From assembly GCA_002270565.1 (NCBI GenBank), contig NQMI01000015.1, forward strand, positions 472,747 through 536,746: a DNA stretch of 64,000 bases. Direction: 5' to 3'. Positions within the stretch are counted from its first letter, which is position 1; the number at the start of each line of letters is the position of its first letter. Positions 32,512 through 44,448 of the stretch are shown piece by piece. The translations under genes and the position numbers were made by a program. This DNA is from Stenocarpella maydis (lineage: Eukaryota > Ascomycota > Sordariomycetes > Diaporthales > Diaporthaceae). Below the pieces are notes generated by a model. That model saw only the letters and a program-made list of their open reading frames with translations, was not told the DNA's origin and did no database searches.

Positions 32512-32988
32512 GATGAGCTTGTAGCTGGGGCTGGGGCTGGGCGCGATGGCTGAGAGGGGGTATTGGTATTCTCCTGAAGTTTCTGGTGTTGTGCAAAATC
32601 TTAAAAGAATTGGGTTTTGTACAGGTGGCGGAGAACATTTTAGAGGGCTCCTTTTATAAGGTGGGGAGGGGGAAAGGCGCCTGCCCAGTCCGATTTGAAC
32701 ACTCTCAAGGGAGAAGCATTGTATGGGAGTTCATCAAGCCGACTTTGAGTGGTTATTACATGCCCAACTACCCCCTCCCCCAAACAAAAAGAATCTCTGT
32801 CCCCGGTTACTCATTTCAAAAGAAAAGTGTCGACCTTCCTCTCATACCACGCTAGGCGAGGCGGTCATGTGATATTAAGAGGGAAACAATTGATACATTG
32901 CCCCTGGCGCTACCTAGGTAAAGCAGAACTGGTGATCCTGCCCCGGCTCTCGTATCATAAACATTCGGAGACAACTTTTTTACGGCAT
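32512..32988. other. Intergenic
   Basis: Upstream flank of the hypothetical gene and 3' flank of the LysM gene. It contains the exact TACCTAGGTA palindrome at 32911-32920. An 89-codon plus-strand frame (32586-32855) has no motif. Confidence 0.4.
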
Positions 32989-33775
32989 TTACATTCCATC
33001 CCACACGTGGCCCATCAAGCGGTTGGCCGCATCCCGCACATACGAGGCCGTGGCCTCGACGGGGTTATTGAGGTCCTTCTTGTTGACCGAGCTCGAGTTG
33101 TACGCGCGGAAGGCCTCGTAGTAGTTCCCGTACTGCTTCTTGAGCTGCTTCAGGCCGGGCCCGTCCTTGGTCCCCTCGGTTCCGTCGCGGATCATCTGGA
33201 GAATGCTGCCGGCGGGGTCCTTGGGGTTGAACTCGGCGCCGTTGTGAGACTGCATCAGGCCCGGGTTGCGGACTCCGTTGTTGGTCTGCCAGGTCACGAA
33301 AGGTCAGCCCCCTGGGCAAATTCTTGTATCCCAGGTCGAGGATGCTATTTCTGATTGTACTTACGGTCTTGACGCGGACATTACCACCAGACTCCTGCAC
33401 GATGATGCACAGGATAACGCGGGCGTCGACACCGGACTCCTTGGCCACGGTGTTGATCGACTTCCTGATGAGCTCGACCTCGGAGGCCGAGTCGTGGAGC
33501 TTCATCAGGCGCTCGTTCTCCTTCCAGAGTTCATCCCAGCTGGCCCACTCCGACGGGTTCGGGAAGTTCGACGCCGGCCCGCCGTACTGGACGTAGCCCT
33601 TGCCCTTGTTCCCGCCGGAGCCGGCAGCGGCGGGCAGCTTGATTACCTGGCCGACCTGGAGCTTGTTTGGGTCCACGCCGGGGTTCAGAGCCTTGATCTT
33701 GTCGACAGTGGTGCCGTGGCTCTGAGCGATGGCAAAGAGGGTGTCGCCCGCCTTAATAATGTAGTTGGAGCTCAT
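32989..33775 (-). CDS. LysM domain protein with lysozyme/transglycosylase-like domain
   Basis: Two exons, 33775-33365 and 33285-32989, with an intron at 33286-33364 (GTAAGT...CAG), give 235 residues. Residues 4-48 are one LysM domain ([20 protein letters not shown], then [19 protein letters not shown]), which binds N-acetylglucosamine polymers such as chitin or peptidoglycan. After a Gly-rich linker, residues about 90-235 resemble the SLT/goose-lysozyme fold: [16 protein letters not shown] with the probable catalytic Glu128, then [15 protein letters not shown]-terminal helix [11 protein letters not shown] is followed by an Ala/Tyr helix near the end. No signal peptide is visible, which is odd for a wall-binding enzyme: it may leave by another route, act inside, or need a different first exon. 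The intron falls right after the catalytic motif. Confidence 0.85.
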
Positions 33776-35347
33776 TTTGGCTATGTGTTTTGGATGGGGA
33801 GTTGTGGATGATTGTGCGAGTGAAAGTGTTTCCGGTTGAAAGTGTCTTGGTTGGTATCTGTGGGAATAGTGTGATGGTTGATTGACATAATCTGAACAGA
33901 ATGGAGCAAGATACCTAGACGCCCTTTATACGTTTTCCCGCTTCAGTGACACAAATTCTACAAGGTTGATGGAATGGGCCTCGCATCAGTCTGAGGCGCA
34001 GAACCAGCATCATGGGATGCGTGGCTGAGGTTTCAATTGGGGGCGAACCTGGCATATTCCAACATGCGAGGGCCTTCGTGGTGCACGAGACCAGGCAGAA
34101 GTGGTCAGGCTACCGAGGTAAGTCGAGTGTGAATTACATGTTTGGGGGGGGGGCCTTCTCTGCTCCTGAGGCTACGTAAAGGGTGTATATAGTCCTTCGC
34201 GGCCGCGTCCTCGCTGACAGGCTTGCCTTGTGACCACTTCAAGTTGTGTACAGTAAGCAGTTATCTGCCCAGCCACTCACAGCCACTCAAGCAAATCCTA
34301 ACACGTAAACCACTATAAGCCTTCTCACGCCCCTGCATCTCACGGCCCGACCGCGGAATTGTCAGCTGAGCAATTCGGGGGCGCAACACTGTATGACCAA
34401 TACTCCAGCGGCTAAGTCTTTGCAGGATTCTTGCTGTAGCACCGGGCGTGTGACATCTGAACTGTAACGAATGTGAGCCATGTCTGAATATACCTAAGTA
34501 GGACCGCAACTGCACCGCTACCCACCAGTGGGTCGAGAATTGTTACTCGACGGCGGGACCTGGAAGCACATCTCCAGACACTACCTAGGTAGGTAGTGAA
34601 TACCTGAGAATACCTGAGAATGCGTTCTACCCGCTTGAAGATCTCTGTCAGTAAACTGAATGATGAGTCGAATGGAGAAAAGAAATCCTCCCACCTGACA
34701 ACACCACCCATTGTTCCTAGCAGCGCTCAGCCGACGAAAGCCGAAAGCCCCTTCTTGCCTTACTGCTTGCTATTAATAAAGCACCGGATACCACGTGTTT
34801 TATTGCTTAGAAAACACGTAGCTAATTTGCGCTCTATTCATCTATTACAGAGTGTTTTAGCAGGGCGTAGACAGAACAGTTTCTGAAGGCGCCAAAGTCA
34901 CATGTGCAGTGATTGGGCACATTGGAGCAACCTAATGCTCTTAAGGGCTCAATGCCTTCTGCGAATACCGAAATTTGGTTCGACGGTATGTTGAATGACG
35001 AACCAAACTGCATGACGGTATGCTGAATGTATGTGAGCGGGATGTTACCACCAATGGAATGTGTTTTGCTGGGTTCCCCGCCCTGCCTTGAAGTTATACA
35101 TCACAATTCGCGAGGGGGATATTGGGATTGATCCCCCTGGCGGCTAAAGACCCCGTTTAGATCATGCCTCATCTACTAAAATTCTCACCGCGCTGTCTGA
35201 GAGGCATCGATGCACATAACTAACTCCCCTTCTATTCCAAAGTTGCTTATTGTTGTGGCTCCTAGTCCGAGCCACGGCCTCATCGCCTTCCTCATCACGC
35301 TCTGGAACGTGCAGAAGATAGCCGAAGAGAACACGATCCTCTTCGAA
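33776..35347. other. Intergenic, 1.6 kb
   Basis: Divergent promoters of the LysM gene and the carboxylate-carrier gene. It contains a G10 run (about 34143-34152), a TACCTAGGTA palindrome (34582-34591) and a short tandem duplication AATACCTGAG at about 34600-34619. Frames of up to 99 codons (34711-34412) have no recognisable content. Confidence 0.45.
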
Positions 35348-37075
35348 ATGAGGAACCATATGGAGGCAGCGTGGTTCTACTCACCCAAGCAGATCGGCCG
35401 CTACCTCCTCGCCCGCCCCACGAGCCTCAAGCCCCCCCGTGCCAGCCTGCGCAGCCCGGCCCGCGTCCTCGCCGAGCTGGACCGCCACCAGTGGCTGATG
35501 TTCGCCGCCGGGTACCTCGGCTGGACCTGGGACGCCTTTGACTTCTTCACCGTCTCGCTGACCGTCACCGAGGTGGCGGCCGACTTTGGCGTCTCCAATG
35601 CCGACGTCTCCTGGGGCATCACGGTCACCCTCATGCTCCGCTCGGTGGGCGCCTTGGTCTTTGGCGTCATGTCCGACCGGTACGGCCGGAAATGGCCAAT
35701 GGTCGCCTGCCTGTTCCTGTTCATAGTCCTGGAGCTCGGTTCCGGCTTCGCCCGGGACCTGCGGCAGTTCCTGGCCGTTCGGTCCCTCTATGGAATAGCC
35801 ATGGGCGGGCTCTTCGGCCCTGCTGCTGCGACTGCGCTCGAGGACCTCCCGTATGATGCCCGCGGGCTGCTGTCCGGGCTGTTCCAGCAGGGCTATGGCA
35901 TGGGGTACCTGCTGGCCGCTGTCTTCTACCGCGCCGTGAGTGCAAGGACCCGATGTGGGTGCCCTGGCCCACACAATTGCTAACCAGGTCCTGCTTGGCC
36001 AGCTTGTCCCAACGACAACTTATGGGTGGCGCTCACTGTTTTGGTTCGGAGCTGCGCCTCCCGTTCTCATCATTGCTTTCCGATTCTGCCTTCCGGAAAC
36101 AAATGCTTTCCTCATTCTGAAAGCCGAAAGAGAAGCCGCGATCGCTGGCGGAGAGGAAGGCCGTGCAGCAACTCACGGCATGAGAGCCTGGGCAAAGGAG
36201 GCTTGGGACGCCATCAAGCCAAACTGGTTCCTTTTCATCTATATGGTTGTTCTCATGACCGGCTTCAACTCCACCAGCCATGGCTCCCAGGACTTTTATC
36301 CGACGTTCTTGAAGAACCGTGAGTGAAATATTCCGGCCCCTATTCCAGACTCCTCGGTGGCGTACATGAGTAGCTAAACCATAACGTTATAGAGGTGGGA
36401 CTCGGCGCAACAGAGGTGACAGTAATCAGCGTCGTCGGCCAGGTTGGGACCCTCATTGGCACCCCAACTCTAGGTTACATCAGCACCTTCTTCGGCCGTC
36501 GCCTGACCATGTGCACCGCCTGCGTCTTCGGCGGTGCCATTCTCCCAGCATACGTACTCCCGCACTCCATGAGGCTGGTCGCCAGCGCCTTCTTCCTGCA
36601 GTTCTTCGTCGGCGGTGTGTGGGGCCCGATACCCATCTACCTTAGTGAGCTGTCCCCGGAGGCCCTCCGCGCAACCGCCGTCGGCCTCACGTACCAGCTG
36701 GGGAACCTGGCTTCGTCGGCATCGGCGACGATCCAGGCCGTCATCGGGGAACAGTTCCCGCTGGAGCCCAGGGACGGGGTCGAGAGGTTCGACTACGGGC
36801 GGGTCATTGGCATCTTCATGGGGGCTGTCTGGGCCTACGACTTGATATTTCTGTTCCTTGGGCCAGAGATAAGTGAAGAGGAGCGGGCTGAGCTCGCCAC
36901 TTCTGCCAACGAGTGTGAAAGGCTGAGGAAGTCGGGTGTTAGCCTGGCTGATATCGGTGCCGAAAGGGCCAAGGCTGCGGGGTTGGGGAGAAATACATCA
37001 CGGAGCGATGGGTACGGCAAGAAAGAGAAGCCATCGGATTTTGGGCATGTCGAAGGGCAACGTGAGGTTGTATAA
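35348..37075 (+). CDS. Jen1-type monocarboxylate/proton symporter (MFS)
   Basis: Three exons, 35348-35935, 35988-36318 and 36393-37075, give 533 residues from the ATG at 35348; an ATG at 35360 is equally possible, and an upstream in-frame ATG at 35210 adds an atypical leader. The start MEAAWFYSPKQIGRYL and LKPP lead into twelve predicted helices. Visible MFS signatures are DRYGRKWPMV between helices 2 and 3 and FGRRLTM in the second half. The diagnostic sialate/Jen family motif NSTSHGSQDFYPT (about 290-302) matches the Jen1 consensus NxxS/THxS/QDxxxT. From family knowledge these plasma-membrane carriers import lactate, pyruvate or short carboxylates with protons and are glucose-repressed in yeast. 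A charged cytosolic tail ends the protein. Both introns preserve frame and all signatures are intact. Confidence 0.9.
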
Positions 37076-37925
37076 GTTCCAGTTTCTCTAGGACTTCCTG
37101 GGTCATGCTGATGTGTACATTCTCTTCTCAAGTGGGAACAACAATTGCGGTCGATATGTTATCAGTTCAGGCGAATGGGTTCCCTCTAAGCATATCTAGC
37201 TAACCAAGTGCCTCGCCCCGGAGTCCGATGGTTGCAAGATAGAGCCTACCTAGGGTGAAGCCGGGGCTGGGAGGAGGTGGCATAAACAAGCTCCCACATG
37301 GGTCTAGGTGGATAAGAGTAATTCCCAAGGCGACGGCGGCAGTGTGAGGACCATGGTCCACGGCGGTTTAGTTAGCCATTTCCATTCGGGGCCCATACAT
37401 CTCATTCATGTGTGGTTAAGGCTAAGAATATTTACGTATGGTTTGTCTTTTTTTCTGACATGACGGCTTCTGCCACAGTTGAACTGGACGACAGAGCTTT
37501 GATGCCTCAAGCTGCCCGTTTGTGCGTGCCTCAGGGTGGTTATGAAACTCGGGTTCAGGGATGGGTATAGCTCGACCCAGGTGAAGACCATTCCCTCCAC
37601 AAATTGCCCGTCTCTGAACGTAATCTGCTGTCTATACCTAAGTCGAAGCGGCTCAGCGTCGTCGGTGATGATAAGCCTTTTTATCAGATTCTGGGAGACA
37701 ACATGATCCCGTACGCCCAAGCTTCTGAGTGAATTACAGTATCTCAGCGCCGACTCCTTCATCGGGTATGCAGGGACTTCTCGATCTACATCATAGCCAA
37801 ACTCTGAGTAGTGTGGATGCAGGTGGTAGTTTTTATGTCTCGGTTAATTAAGAATAAACAAAAACAAAGAATTGAATCGGTGATAGCCGTCGTCAAAGAG
37901 GAAGCCATTCCACCTAAACTAAGTG
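37076..37925. other. Convergent intergenic region
   Basis: 3' flanks of the carrier and F-box genes. A 118-codon minus-strand frame (37762-37406) was inspected and shows no domain. Confidence 0.45.
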
Positions 37926-39830
37926 CTAGGGCCAGTCAGGCCTCCCGTTCCTCCACTCATCAAACTCCTTCTCGCCCGGCATCTCAGTTCCGTCAGCGAG
38001 CCTGAGCCGAGGGAATCGCATCTGCTCCCAACTGTACACGGGCTTCTTGTCTGCCAGCTCCTCGTTCACCAGGACCAGGGCCCCAGAGTGCCAGCCAGCG
38101 GCACTGACCGCAAGCGCAAAATAGGCCCCCAGCCCATCTTCATCCTCCGCGTCGTCCCACACCCTGCTCTCCTGCTCGATCCACTCGCTCACCTCAGCGT
38201 GGACCCTAGGGTTGGTCCTGAACATGGCCCTGCGCTCCTCGCTTTCCGCAGGGTCCGCGCGCCCGCTGACGATGTGGTCCAGCCAATCTCTCTTTCTACC
38301 ATCGAACCACACCTGGCGGCCATGTGTGTGATAGGCAAGTGTCGGGACGTGACCGTTCCGGGCGAAATTAGCCCTGTCGTAGGTGACACCACGGGCGTAC
38401 GCTTCCTCGCTGTGACTAGTCCCATCCCCTAGGCCCAAAGCACCGCAGCCGTGCATCTCACTGCCGTAGGATGTGATCTTCCCGCTCGAGTGCAGGGCCA
38501 AGTAGTGGTAGTCGCCGAAGGCGATTTGGATGATGTCCTTGTGCTGCAGGGCGGGGATCCTCTCGAGCCCTCGGATCTCAGCCTGTTCCGTATCCGTGTG
38601 GCGGGCTGCCCAGCAGGCTTCCAGATAGCCCTGCTCAGCGGTGGTGACTTGATTGTTGCTGAAGACGGCAAAGCGGCTGAACGAGCCCTGCACGTCAAAC
38701 GGCAGCCCGGCCCCTGTGCGCAGCTGTCGGAGTTCGACGACGTCCTCCACGTTATTGTCGTCACCAAATCGACCGCAAAAGACCTTGCCGATGTCGGTGT
38801 TGAACACGACGAAGTGCTCAAGAACGATGTAGTTCAGCACAGCCCCAACCTCGGAGCCCAGCGCCTTCTCATATTCAGACTCCCCTGAAGTGTCCTTCAA
38901 TCGCCTGTAGCCGGTCTTGGGGACCTCGCCATGCTCCAAGGTGGGCACAGCAGCCGTCCCGTTCTGGCCGTGTTCCCGCTCGGCAATATCCCACAGCACG
39001 ATGCCCACACCCTGCACGTACGCTGAGCTCCTGCTCCAGCCAGCAACAACTTGCCTCACCACGCCGTAGCTCGACGACGGCTGGTCCTCAGGTGCGGTAG
39101 ACGCCTCCCTGATGTCAATACTCGTGAACCTGACGTGAATAGCCGGCTGGTCCGCATCGCTCCAAGACCATATCCTGCCGTTGTCCGCGAGGGCCAGGAT
39201 ATGTGACCGGCCGGCGGAGAAGCTCCGAATGGTGGCGGCGATTCCACCTCGCTGTGCATCATCGGGGAAGGCCAGCCTCTTCAGGCGATGAGGCGAGCGA
39301 AGAATCCTCTGGCCGTCCATGACACCGGCAGTGTGGAGGGTGCCCTTGGACGTCAGAAGCGAGGTTGACCATCCGCCGCACTGCATGTCAGCAATAACGC
39401 CCAGGTGCCGCGTATCCTCCATCTCGGTGGGGACACCGACAGGCGCACGGTTCTGCCGCCGTGCCCCGGCAAGTGGCAGGCCCAGCCTGGGGGCGCGGGG
39501 AGTCATGAGGCCGTGAGCATCGGGCGCGTAGCTGTGGCCCAGCCGCGTGTGGCCGTTGCTTCCCCAGGTGTACACGCGGGTCTGGGTGAGCAGCCGGCGG
39601 TACATGCGCTGCCACCGGGCGCCGTCATTCTCAACGACCGGCTGGTTGGGCACTCGGAAGGTGCTGCGGGTGGCGGTCCTCCAGTACGAGGGCTCGAGGC
39701 GTATTGAGGGCTGATGCAGCGCCTTGCAGGTGCTGCACAGAGCCAGGAAGCTTTTCACATCGAGGTAGGGGAAGATGAGCAGGAGGACGTCGAGGGGGAG
39801 GTCTGTCATGGGGGCGGGCTTGTTCTCCAT
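37926..39830 (-). CDS. F-box protein with RCC1-type repeats (Saf1-like)
   Basis: A single-exon frame of 634 residues from the ATG at 39830; the upstream open extension begins with a non-ATG codon, so I chose this start. The F-box is at about residues 8-50: MTDLPLDVLLLIFPYLDVKS then LCSTCKALHQP. RCC1-like blade motifs follow: TRVYTWGSNGHTRLGH, HILALADNGRIWSWSDAD, FVVFNTDIGKVFCG, and YHYLALHSSGKITSYGSEMH with GCGALGLGD. The arrangement matches the fungal SCF-associated factor Saf1 group. In yeast Saf1 recruits adenine deaminase Aah1 to the SCF ubiquitin ligase on entry to quiescence. In this fungus the substrate is unknown. Location is cytosol or nucleus. There are no frame breaks. The opposite strand has shadows only. 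Confidence 0.87.
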   Translation of the reverse strand: MENKPAPMTDLPLDVLLLIFPYLDVKSFLALCSTCKALHQPSIRLEPSYWRTATRSTFRVPNQPVVENDGARWQRMYRRLLTQTRVYTWGSNGHTRLGHSYAPDAHGLMTPRAPRLGLPLAGARRQNRAPVGVPTEMEDTRHLGVIADMQCGGWSTSLLTSKGTLHTAGVMDGQRILRSPHRLKRLAFPDDAQRGGIAATIRSFSAGRSHILALADNGRIWSWSDADQPAIHVRFTSIDIREASTAPEDQPSSSYGVVRQVVAGWSRSSAYVQGVGIVLWDIAEREHGQNGTAAVPTLEHGEVPKTGYRRLKDTSGESEYEKALGSEVGAVLNYIVLEHFVVFNTDIGKVFCGRFGDDNNVEDVVELRQLRTGAGLPFDVQGSFSRFAVFSNNQVTTAEQGYLEACWAARHTDTEQAEIRGLERIPALQHKDIIQIAFGDYHYLALHSSGKITSYGSEMHGCGALGLGDGTSHSEEAYARGVTYDRANFARNGHVPTLAYHTHGRQVWFDGRKRDWLDHIVSGRADPAESEERRAMFRTNPRVHAEVSEWIEQESRVWDDAEDEDGLGAYFALAVSAAGWHSGALVLVNEELADKKPVYSWEQMRFPRLRLADGTEMPGEKEFDEWRNGRPDWP

Positions 39831-41982
39831 CGCGGTGATGTAGGGAGGTGTGCTGTCATTCGATATTGGTACCGAGGTGGGATCTGTGATGGTGGTGGTG
39901 TTGTTGGTGTCTTCTCTGCCCTCTGCTGTCGAGCTATTTGACCCCCTGCAAAGTGGCACGTTAGGCTGCTTACGTCATTCACCTCTGGCGTGTGCTGTTT
40001 GCTTACGCCGGTCACTGACACCAAACTGTGTGCTTCTCGGCCAACAATTAGCCCGTTGTGGAGGTTTCAGTGTGAGTTACAGTGACAAATTCAACGATTG
40101 ACCTAGATATCCCGTCCCAAAAAGCTCTTGCTGCACCGAAAAGTATAAACACTCATAGCGGCAGAGCCTCGCAATTACCATCATACATTAATACCTAGGT
40201 ATCAGTACATTAAGTAATCCAAATTCCCCTGCTCAATGTTGCTTCCTGTGCAGACCTCCCTCGTCTCCAGTGTCATGGAGGGCGTTGGGGACAATGCGCT
40301 CAACACCCTCAGGCAGCTTCTCCTGGAGCTTCTGGGGAACTATGGACGCCGCGCCTCCACCCTTGGCGTGGCTCTGGTGAGTAGAGCTGCCGGTTGCAGT
40401 CTTAGTGTCGCCCTACATAACGATGATTAGTACTACAAGCCACTGTTGCAATCAGGGCTAGGACATACTGATTGTGTTCCTGTGGCACCGCCGTCCGTGG
40501 TATTGTTGCCTGTGGCAGGGTTCGTTTCATACACACCGTGAGTGGTGGTGTTGCCCGTGCCAGTATTTGCCCCAGACGCGACGGCGGTGGCGGGCGTGTC
40601 CGCAACAGGGTTTGTTCGTGTGTCCGACATGTTTGCTTCAGGTGTGCTGATCTGAGAAACACCGTGCTTAAGGAATTCTTCGTGTGTGCGGGCTGGTGTT
40701 ATCGTGCGGCGGACTTTAATTATGGGTGATGCGTTTAAATTGATGCAGGATAAAATTGCAAATAAACTTTTCACAGGCGTCTCCAACGAAGGACATAGGC
40801 CATTTATAGCCTTTGCATTCTGTTAATATCACTCTGTCTATCCGCTCAACACCCGCGGGTCATTGGACCGTGACGACATCGACTCTGTTGGTTGTCAGGC
40901 AATATCACCATATCGTCATAGACTGATCCTACCAGCTTCTAATTCATTAGCTCACCTGAGTTTCTGCTGTGTGATGTCAGAAGTGTAACACTGAGCATTG
41001 GCAGGCCGCAAGGGCATTAATCACTACCTAGGCAAGCACTTTGCTTGATTCAACTGACAATAATGACCACATGTGCAGGTCCAGATAAACGAGTGATAAC
41101 GGTACCCAATTCGTGCATGTCTGGCCACGGTCCTATCGCGACGTATGAGGCAATGCAGCTGGTCTTTGCGCTGGACCTGCAACGTAGTAGGGCTTTGCAA
41201 TACTACACCTACCCTACGTATGGTCTGCACCGGGATTCACAGGTAGTACTGGATTCAGAGCATCCAGTATGACGTTCTGCAAGTCAAGGGCTGCAAGCTG
41301 TGCACAATATGCCGGAAACGTCTGCATTGAGGATTCCCATGGCAATTTCGATTTCGAATCTATCCGGGAAGCCATCACTTTCCGCTCCAGACAAAACCAC
41401 GCAGACGGACTTCAGCCCCCACTAGACATCTTCATGTTGCTAATGGGGGTTGGTAGTGAGCGAGTAGAGGAAGTATCTGAACCAGTCCTGGACCATGCCA
41501 CATCGAAAGCCATCTGGGACCAGGGAGCGATAGAAACCGTCAAGCTGCTAGGACAGTTGGCTTGGACTTTCTCCACCCACAAAATGCTTGAGTCCCCCTT
41601 GGGAGTACGTCAAGATCCGACTGCTAAGCTGAGAGAGTACGACGCTGGATAAAGTAATGAGGAGTTTCTCCTGTAAGGACAGGGCACAACGATCAGTCAG
41701 GCTCAGAGAGTCGTGCGAGCGGCAATAGAGGGTACTGGCTGTATTGATTATGGCAAGAAACGAATGTGATAAAAAGACATTGAGGGCAAATGATGTGGCA
41801 TGCGTCTTTGTACTTGGGGTGCGAGCGGTGGTTGGAATTTGACTGGGCAAAGAGCCCCAACGGGTACCGTTTTCCCCTTTTCCAATGGCATCCTCGAAAC
41901 ATTTTGTGTCTTTTCCTTGGCTACGGCTTCGGTGGGTATTTGTACACAAGTCTGAGTATATCTGTAAGGATTTTATTATTAA
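39831..41982. other. Intergenic, 2.1 kb, no confident gene
   Basis: A TACCTAGGTA palindrome sits at 40192-40201. Two weak candidates: a plus frame at 40236-40430 (MEGVGDNALNTLRQLLLELL followed by a possible GTGAGT donor), and a convergent minus frame from 40630 (MSDTRTNPVADTPATAVASG, Thr/Gly-rich). A further plus frame (41269-41652) is open for 127 codons without any motif. None is strong enough to call. Confidence 0.35.
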
Positions 41983-43024
41983 TTAGCATAGATGACAATG
42001 ACGGTTGCATCTGTTATATTGATGCACATACTTTTGTCGGACCAGTGACAGCCCTGGCCGGTGCAGAGAGTAGTCGAGGTCGAACTTCAACACGTAGAGC
42101 GCATTCCTGTCGTCGAAATGCTCGACCGGCTCGCTCCGAGGGAAGTTTTGAAGATACTGCTCGATGAAAGGTTTGCCGAATCTGATCATTTCACGCCTCC
42201 AAATGTCGAGCTCGTATTCATTGTGTGCAAGCACCATCAGCTCCCCTGTCTTCAGGTTGATAGGGTAGTAGTATTTCCTTCCCACAGATCACCATGCACG
42301 AGGCACGGCTTAATCGTTCTGCCTTCTTCGGTCAGTGGATCCAATATCTGTGGAATGACGTCTTTGATAAGCTGGGCAAAAGCCTCCTCGTATTCAGGTC
42401 ATCGACCATTGGATGCAATGTCTCGTTCAAAGCCCTGTATACTGATCAGATCAATGTCTTTCGAATGCAATTGTAATATTCCAATAGCGATGTGACGCTA
42501 ATATCAAACGGAGTACTGACGTAGCTGATCAATCTTGTGAAGTAGCGCGTCCAATTATCCTCCCATTCGATCGGCTGTGTTGTCTTTCCCTTGCAATTCC
42601 TGATGTGAAAGCCAAACTTCCCAGTTCAACGTGACACACTCTCACGGTGAAGCTGCGCAATGAGAGGACACAATTTCTGGCAAGTGTGGTGACATTTCGA
42701 TGAATTCGCAGAGAAAGAAGCAAGTATCGGCGTTTGCGTTCTCCAGTTTTCCCCATGCCACGGGGCGCAGTGTCAGTGTTAGAATCAGCTTGTAGATTTC
42801 CGAGATGTAGTGAAATTCCTCTTCGGCCATCGATTCGCCTGCCTCTGTATTGCAGTATTCATACACGTCAGAAATGCATTTTGTCGACGCTTTGAGGGGA
42901 ACACCCCAACTTTGAGGAAATAGTCCTTCCTATTTCCATTCAGCGTAGTGACCACCCATGCATTTTGTGACCAGAGGGACGTTCCGTGAACTTCTGCCTG
43001 GAAAAATCGTGTTCCATTTGGCAA
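41983..43024 (-). pseudogene. Fructosamine-kinase-like phosphotransferase, multiply disrupted
   Basis: Pieces of the fungal fructosamine-kinase/APH-type family appear in the correct order but in different frames. They are: an N-terminus MPNGTRFFQAEVHGTSLWSQ with DYFLK (from 43024), LRPVAWGKLENANADTCFFL with CEFIEM (about 42780), GKFGFHIRN and IEWEDNWTRYF (about 42570), the catalytic-loop VHGDLWEGN (about 42285), and the typical end FPRSEPVEHFDDRNALY (about 42110). At least four frame changes and several stops separate them, and the metal-binding DPG segment expected after the catalytic loop is missing. Intact relatives phosphorylate small molecules or glycated amines. Decay is by small indels as well as point changes, so it is older than the nonsense-only loss of the MYND gene. 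Confidence 0.78.
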
Positions 43025-44448
43025 CTCTAATGTGGATCAGCCGCAAATCTGGCTAAATTACATGGATTTTATCCCTTACTTTCCAGGACCGTGGGGTCCA
43101 ACTCGGAATTCTGTCCGATATCTAGACATACGTCTCCCATGCTGCTAAGGGTAGTAGCTATATATATCTACGGACTCGAGGCTTGTAAAACCGGAAAAGA
43201 TTCAATGATGTAGCCAAGCACCACATGCCACTAATTGATCAGTGTCACTTCCAGAGAGGGCGGGGGGCGAATGGGGGAGGGGAGATAGAGGAGGTGGGGG
43301 AGAACAAGCCCTTATTCAACATAAGTGGAATTTGTGGGGCTTGGTGACAGGGAAAGGACTCCCATTTGCCAAAAATGTGAATGCTAATCTCGACCTGCGA
43401 AAGGTTGGTAAAAGTGATAGGGTGGTCATAACGAGGGGACTGAAGTACCTCAGTATTCGCTGCGCTGACTGCAGGGAGCTTGGGCTATATTACGCCTCTG
43501 AACGCATTGCACCACCCACCGAGTGATACACGGCTTGAGTCTGGGGCTGAGCTACTTCTGTAAGACGGAAAAGTTATGCAGTTCTGCCAGCTGATGAACT
43601 TCACGTCGGCGGCCGAGATGATCGACCAATGGGGCGAGAAGGGGGACCTCCGGCGCTGACGAGGAAGCGGGGGCCGAGGAAGATCGTTTTCAGCTCGTGG
43701 CTTGGCCACTGGCCTGCTTAGGCATTCGATCTGCTGAGGCTCAAAGTCCAAAAATGCCTATGCTCGCTCCACAGTGAGGGCTGTCTCTAACAAATCAGTT
43801 TTGTAGTTGACTGAGTCTACGACAGGGAGTTCCTGAGTCTATATATTTTCGGCAGAGTAATGTCATATTGAATCATTTCTATAATGTACCTATTCCTTCC
43901 GAGTTCCAAGCAGCAGTGCGGCCGGATGTCAAATAGCCAACGAGAACGAAATACTTGCAGTGGCCAACTTGTCCAGTGATGGAGTTAACTTAGCAACCAA
44001 ATAGTTTCAGACAGATGAGCGCTCAACAGAAGCCTTGTTCAAACGCCGGGCATTCATCTGGCATAGATCTTTTGCACTTTTCCTTTGAGGCAGTGCTGTT
44101 GGCATACATGTACATGGCCAGTTACGCCTTTCGGTCTGACCAGCTTAAAGACCGTTGCTCTGCGTTCAAGTGCCTTTATGGGGGGGCTTCAAATGGACTC
44201 GCGCGGCCATATGCGCAGTCTGACAAGACTTTCAAGGATTTCAGGTGAATCTTCAGCAGGCTCTGGGGGGCGCGTCTTTTGCTGACGTCCCTTTCGTGTA
44301 ACACACCACGAACAAAGTCCTAGAAAGTGGAAATAGTAGGCGCCCCCAATCTATTAGGAAGGTATAAAGAACAGGCCTCTAAACTGACTATTTTCAAACG
44401 TGGAATTAGGTGCTGCGCAACTCATTTCTTCTAGCTGCCACTTTGAGT
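43025..44448. other. Intergenic, 1.4 kb
   Basis: No gene recognised. Scattered frames below 95 codons (for example 43242-43526 and 44015-44248) carry no motifs. Confidence 0.4.

Noticed and set aside
35210..35347. Upstream in-frame extension of the Jen1-type carrier
   Set aside because: The extra 46 residues are not family-like, and the usual N-terminus begins at the ATG of 35348 or 35360.
39831..39959. N-terminal extension of the F-box/RCC1 protein
   Set aside because: It would start at a non-ATG codon; the first in-frame ATG is at 39830, just ahead of the F-box.
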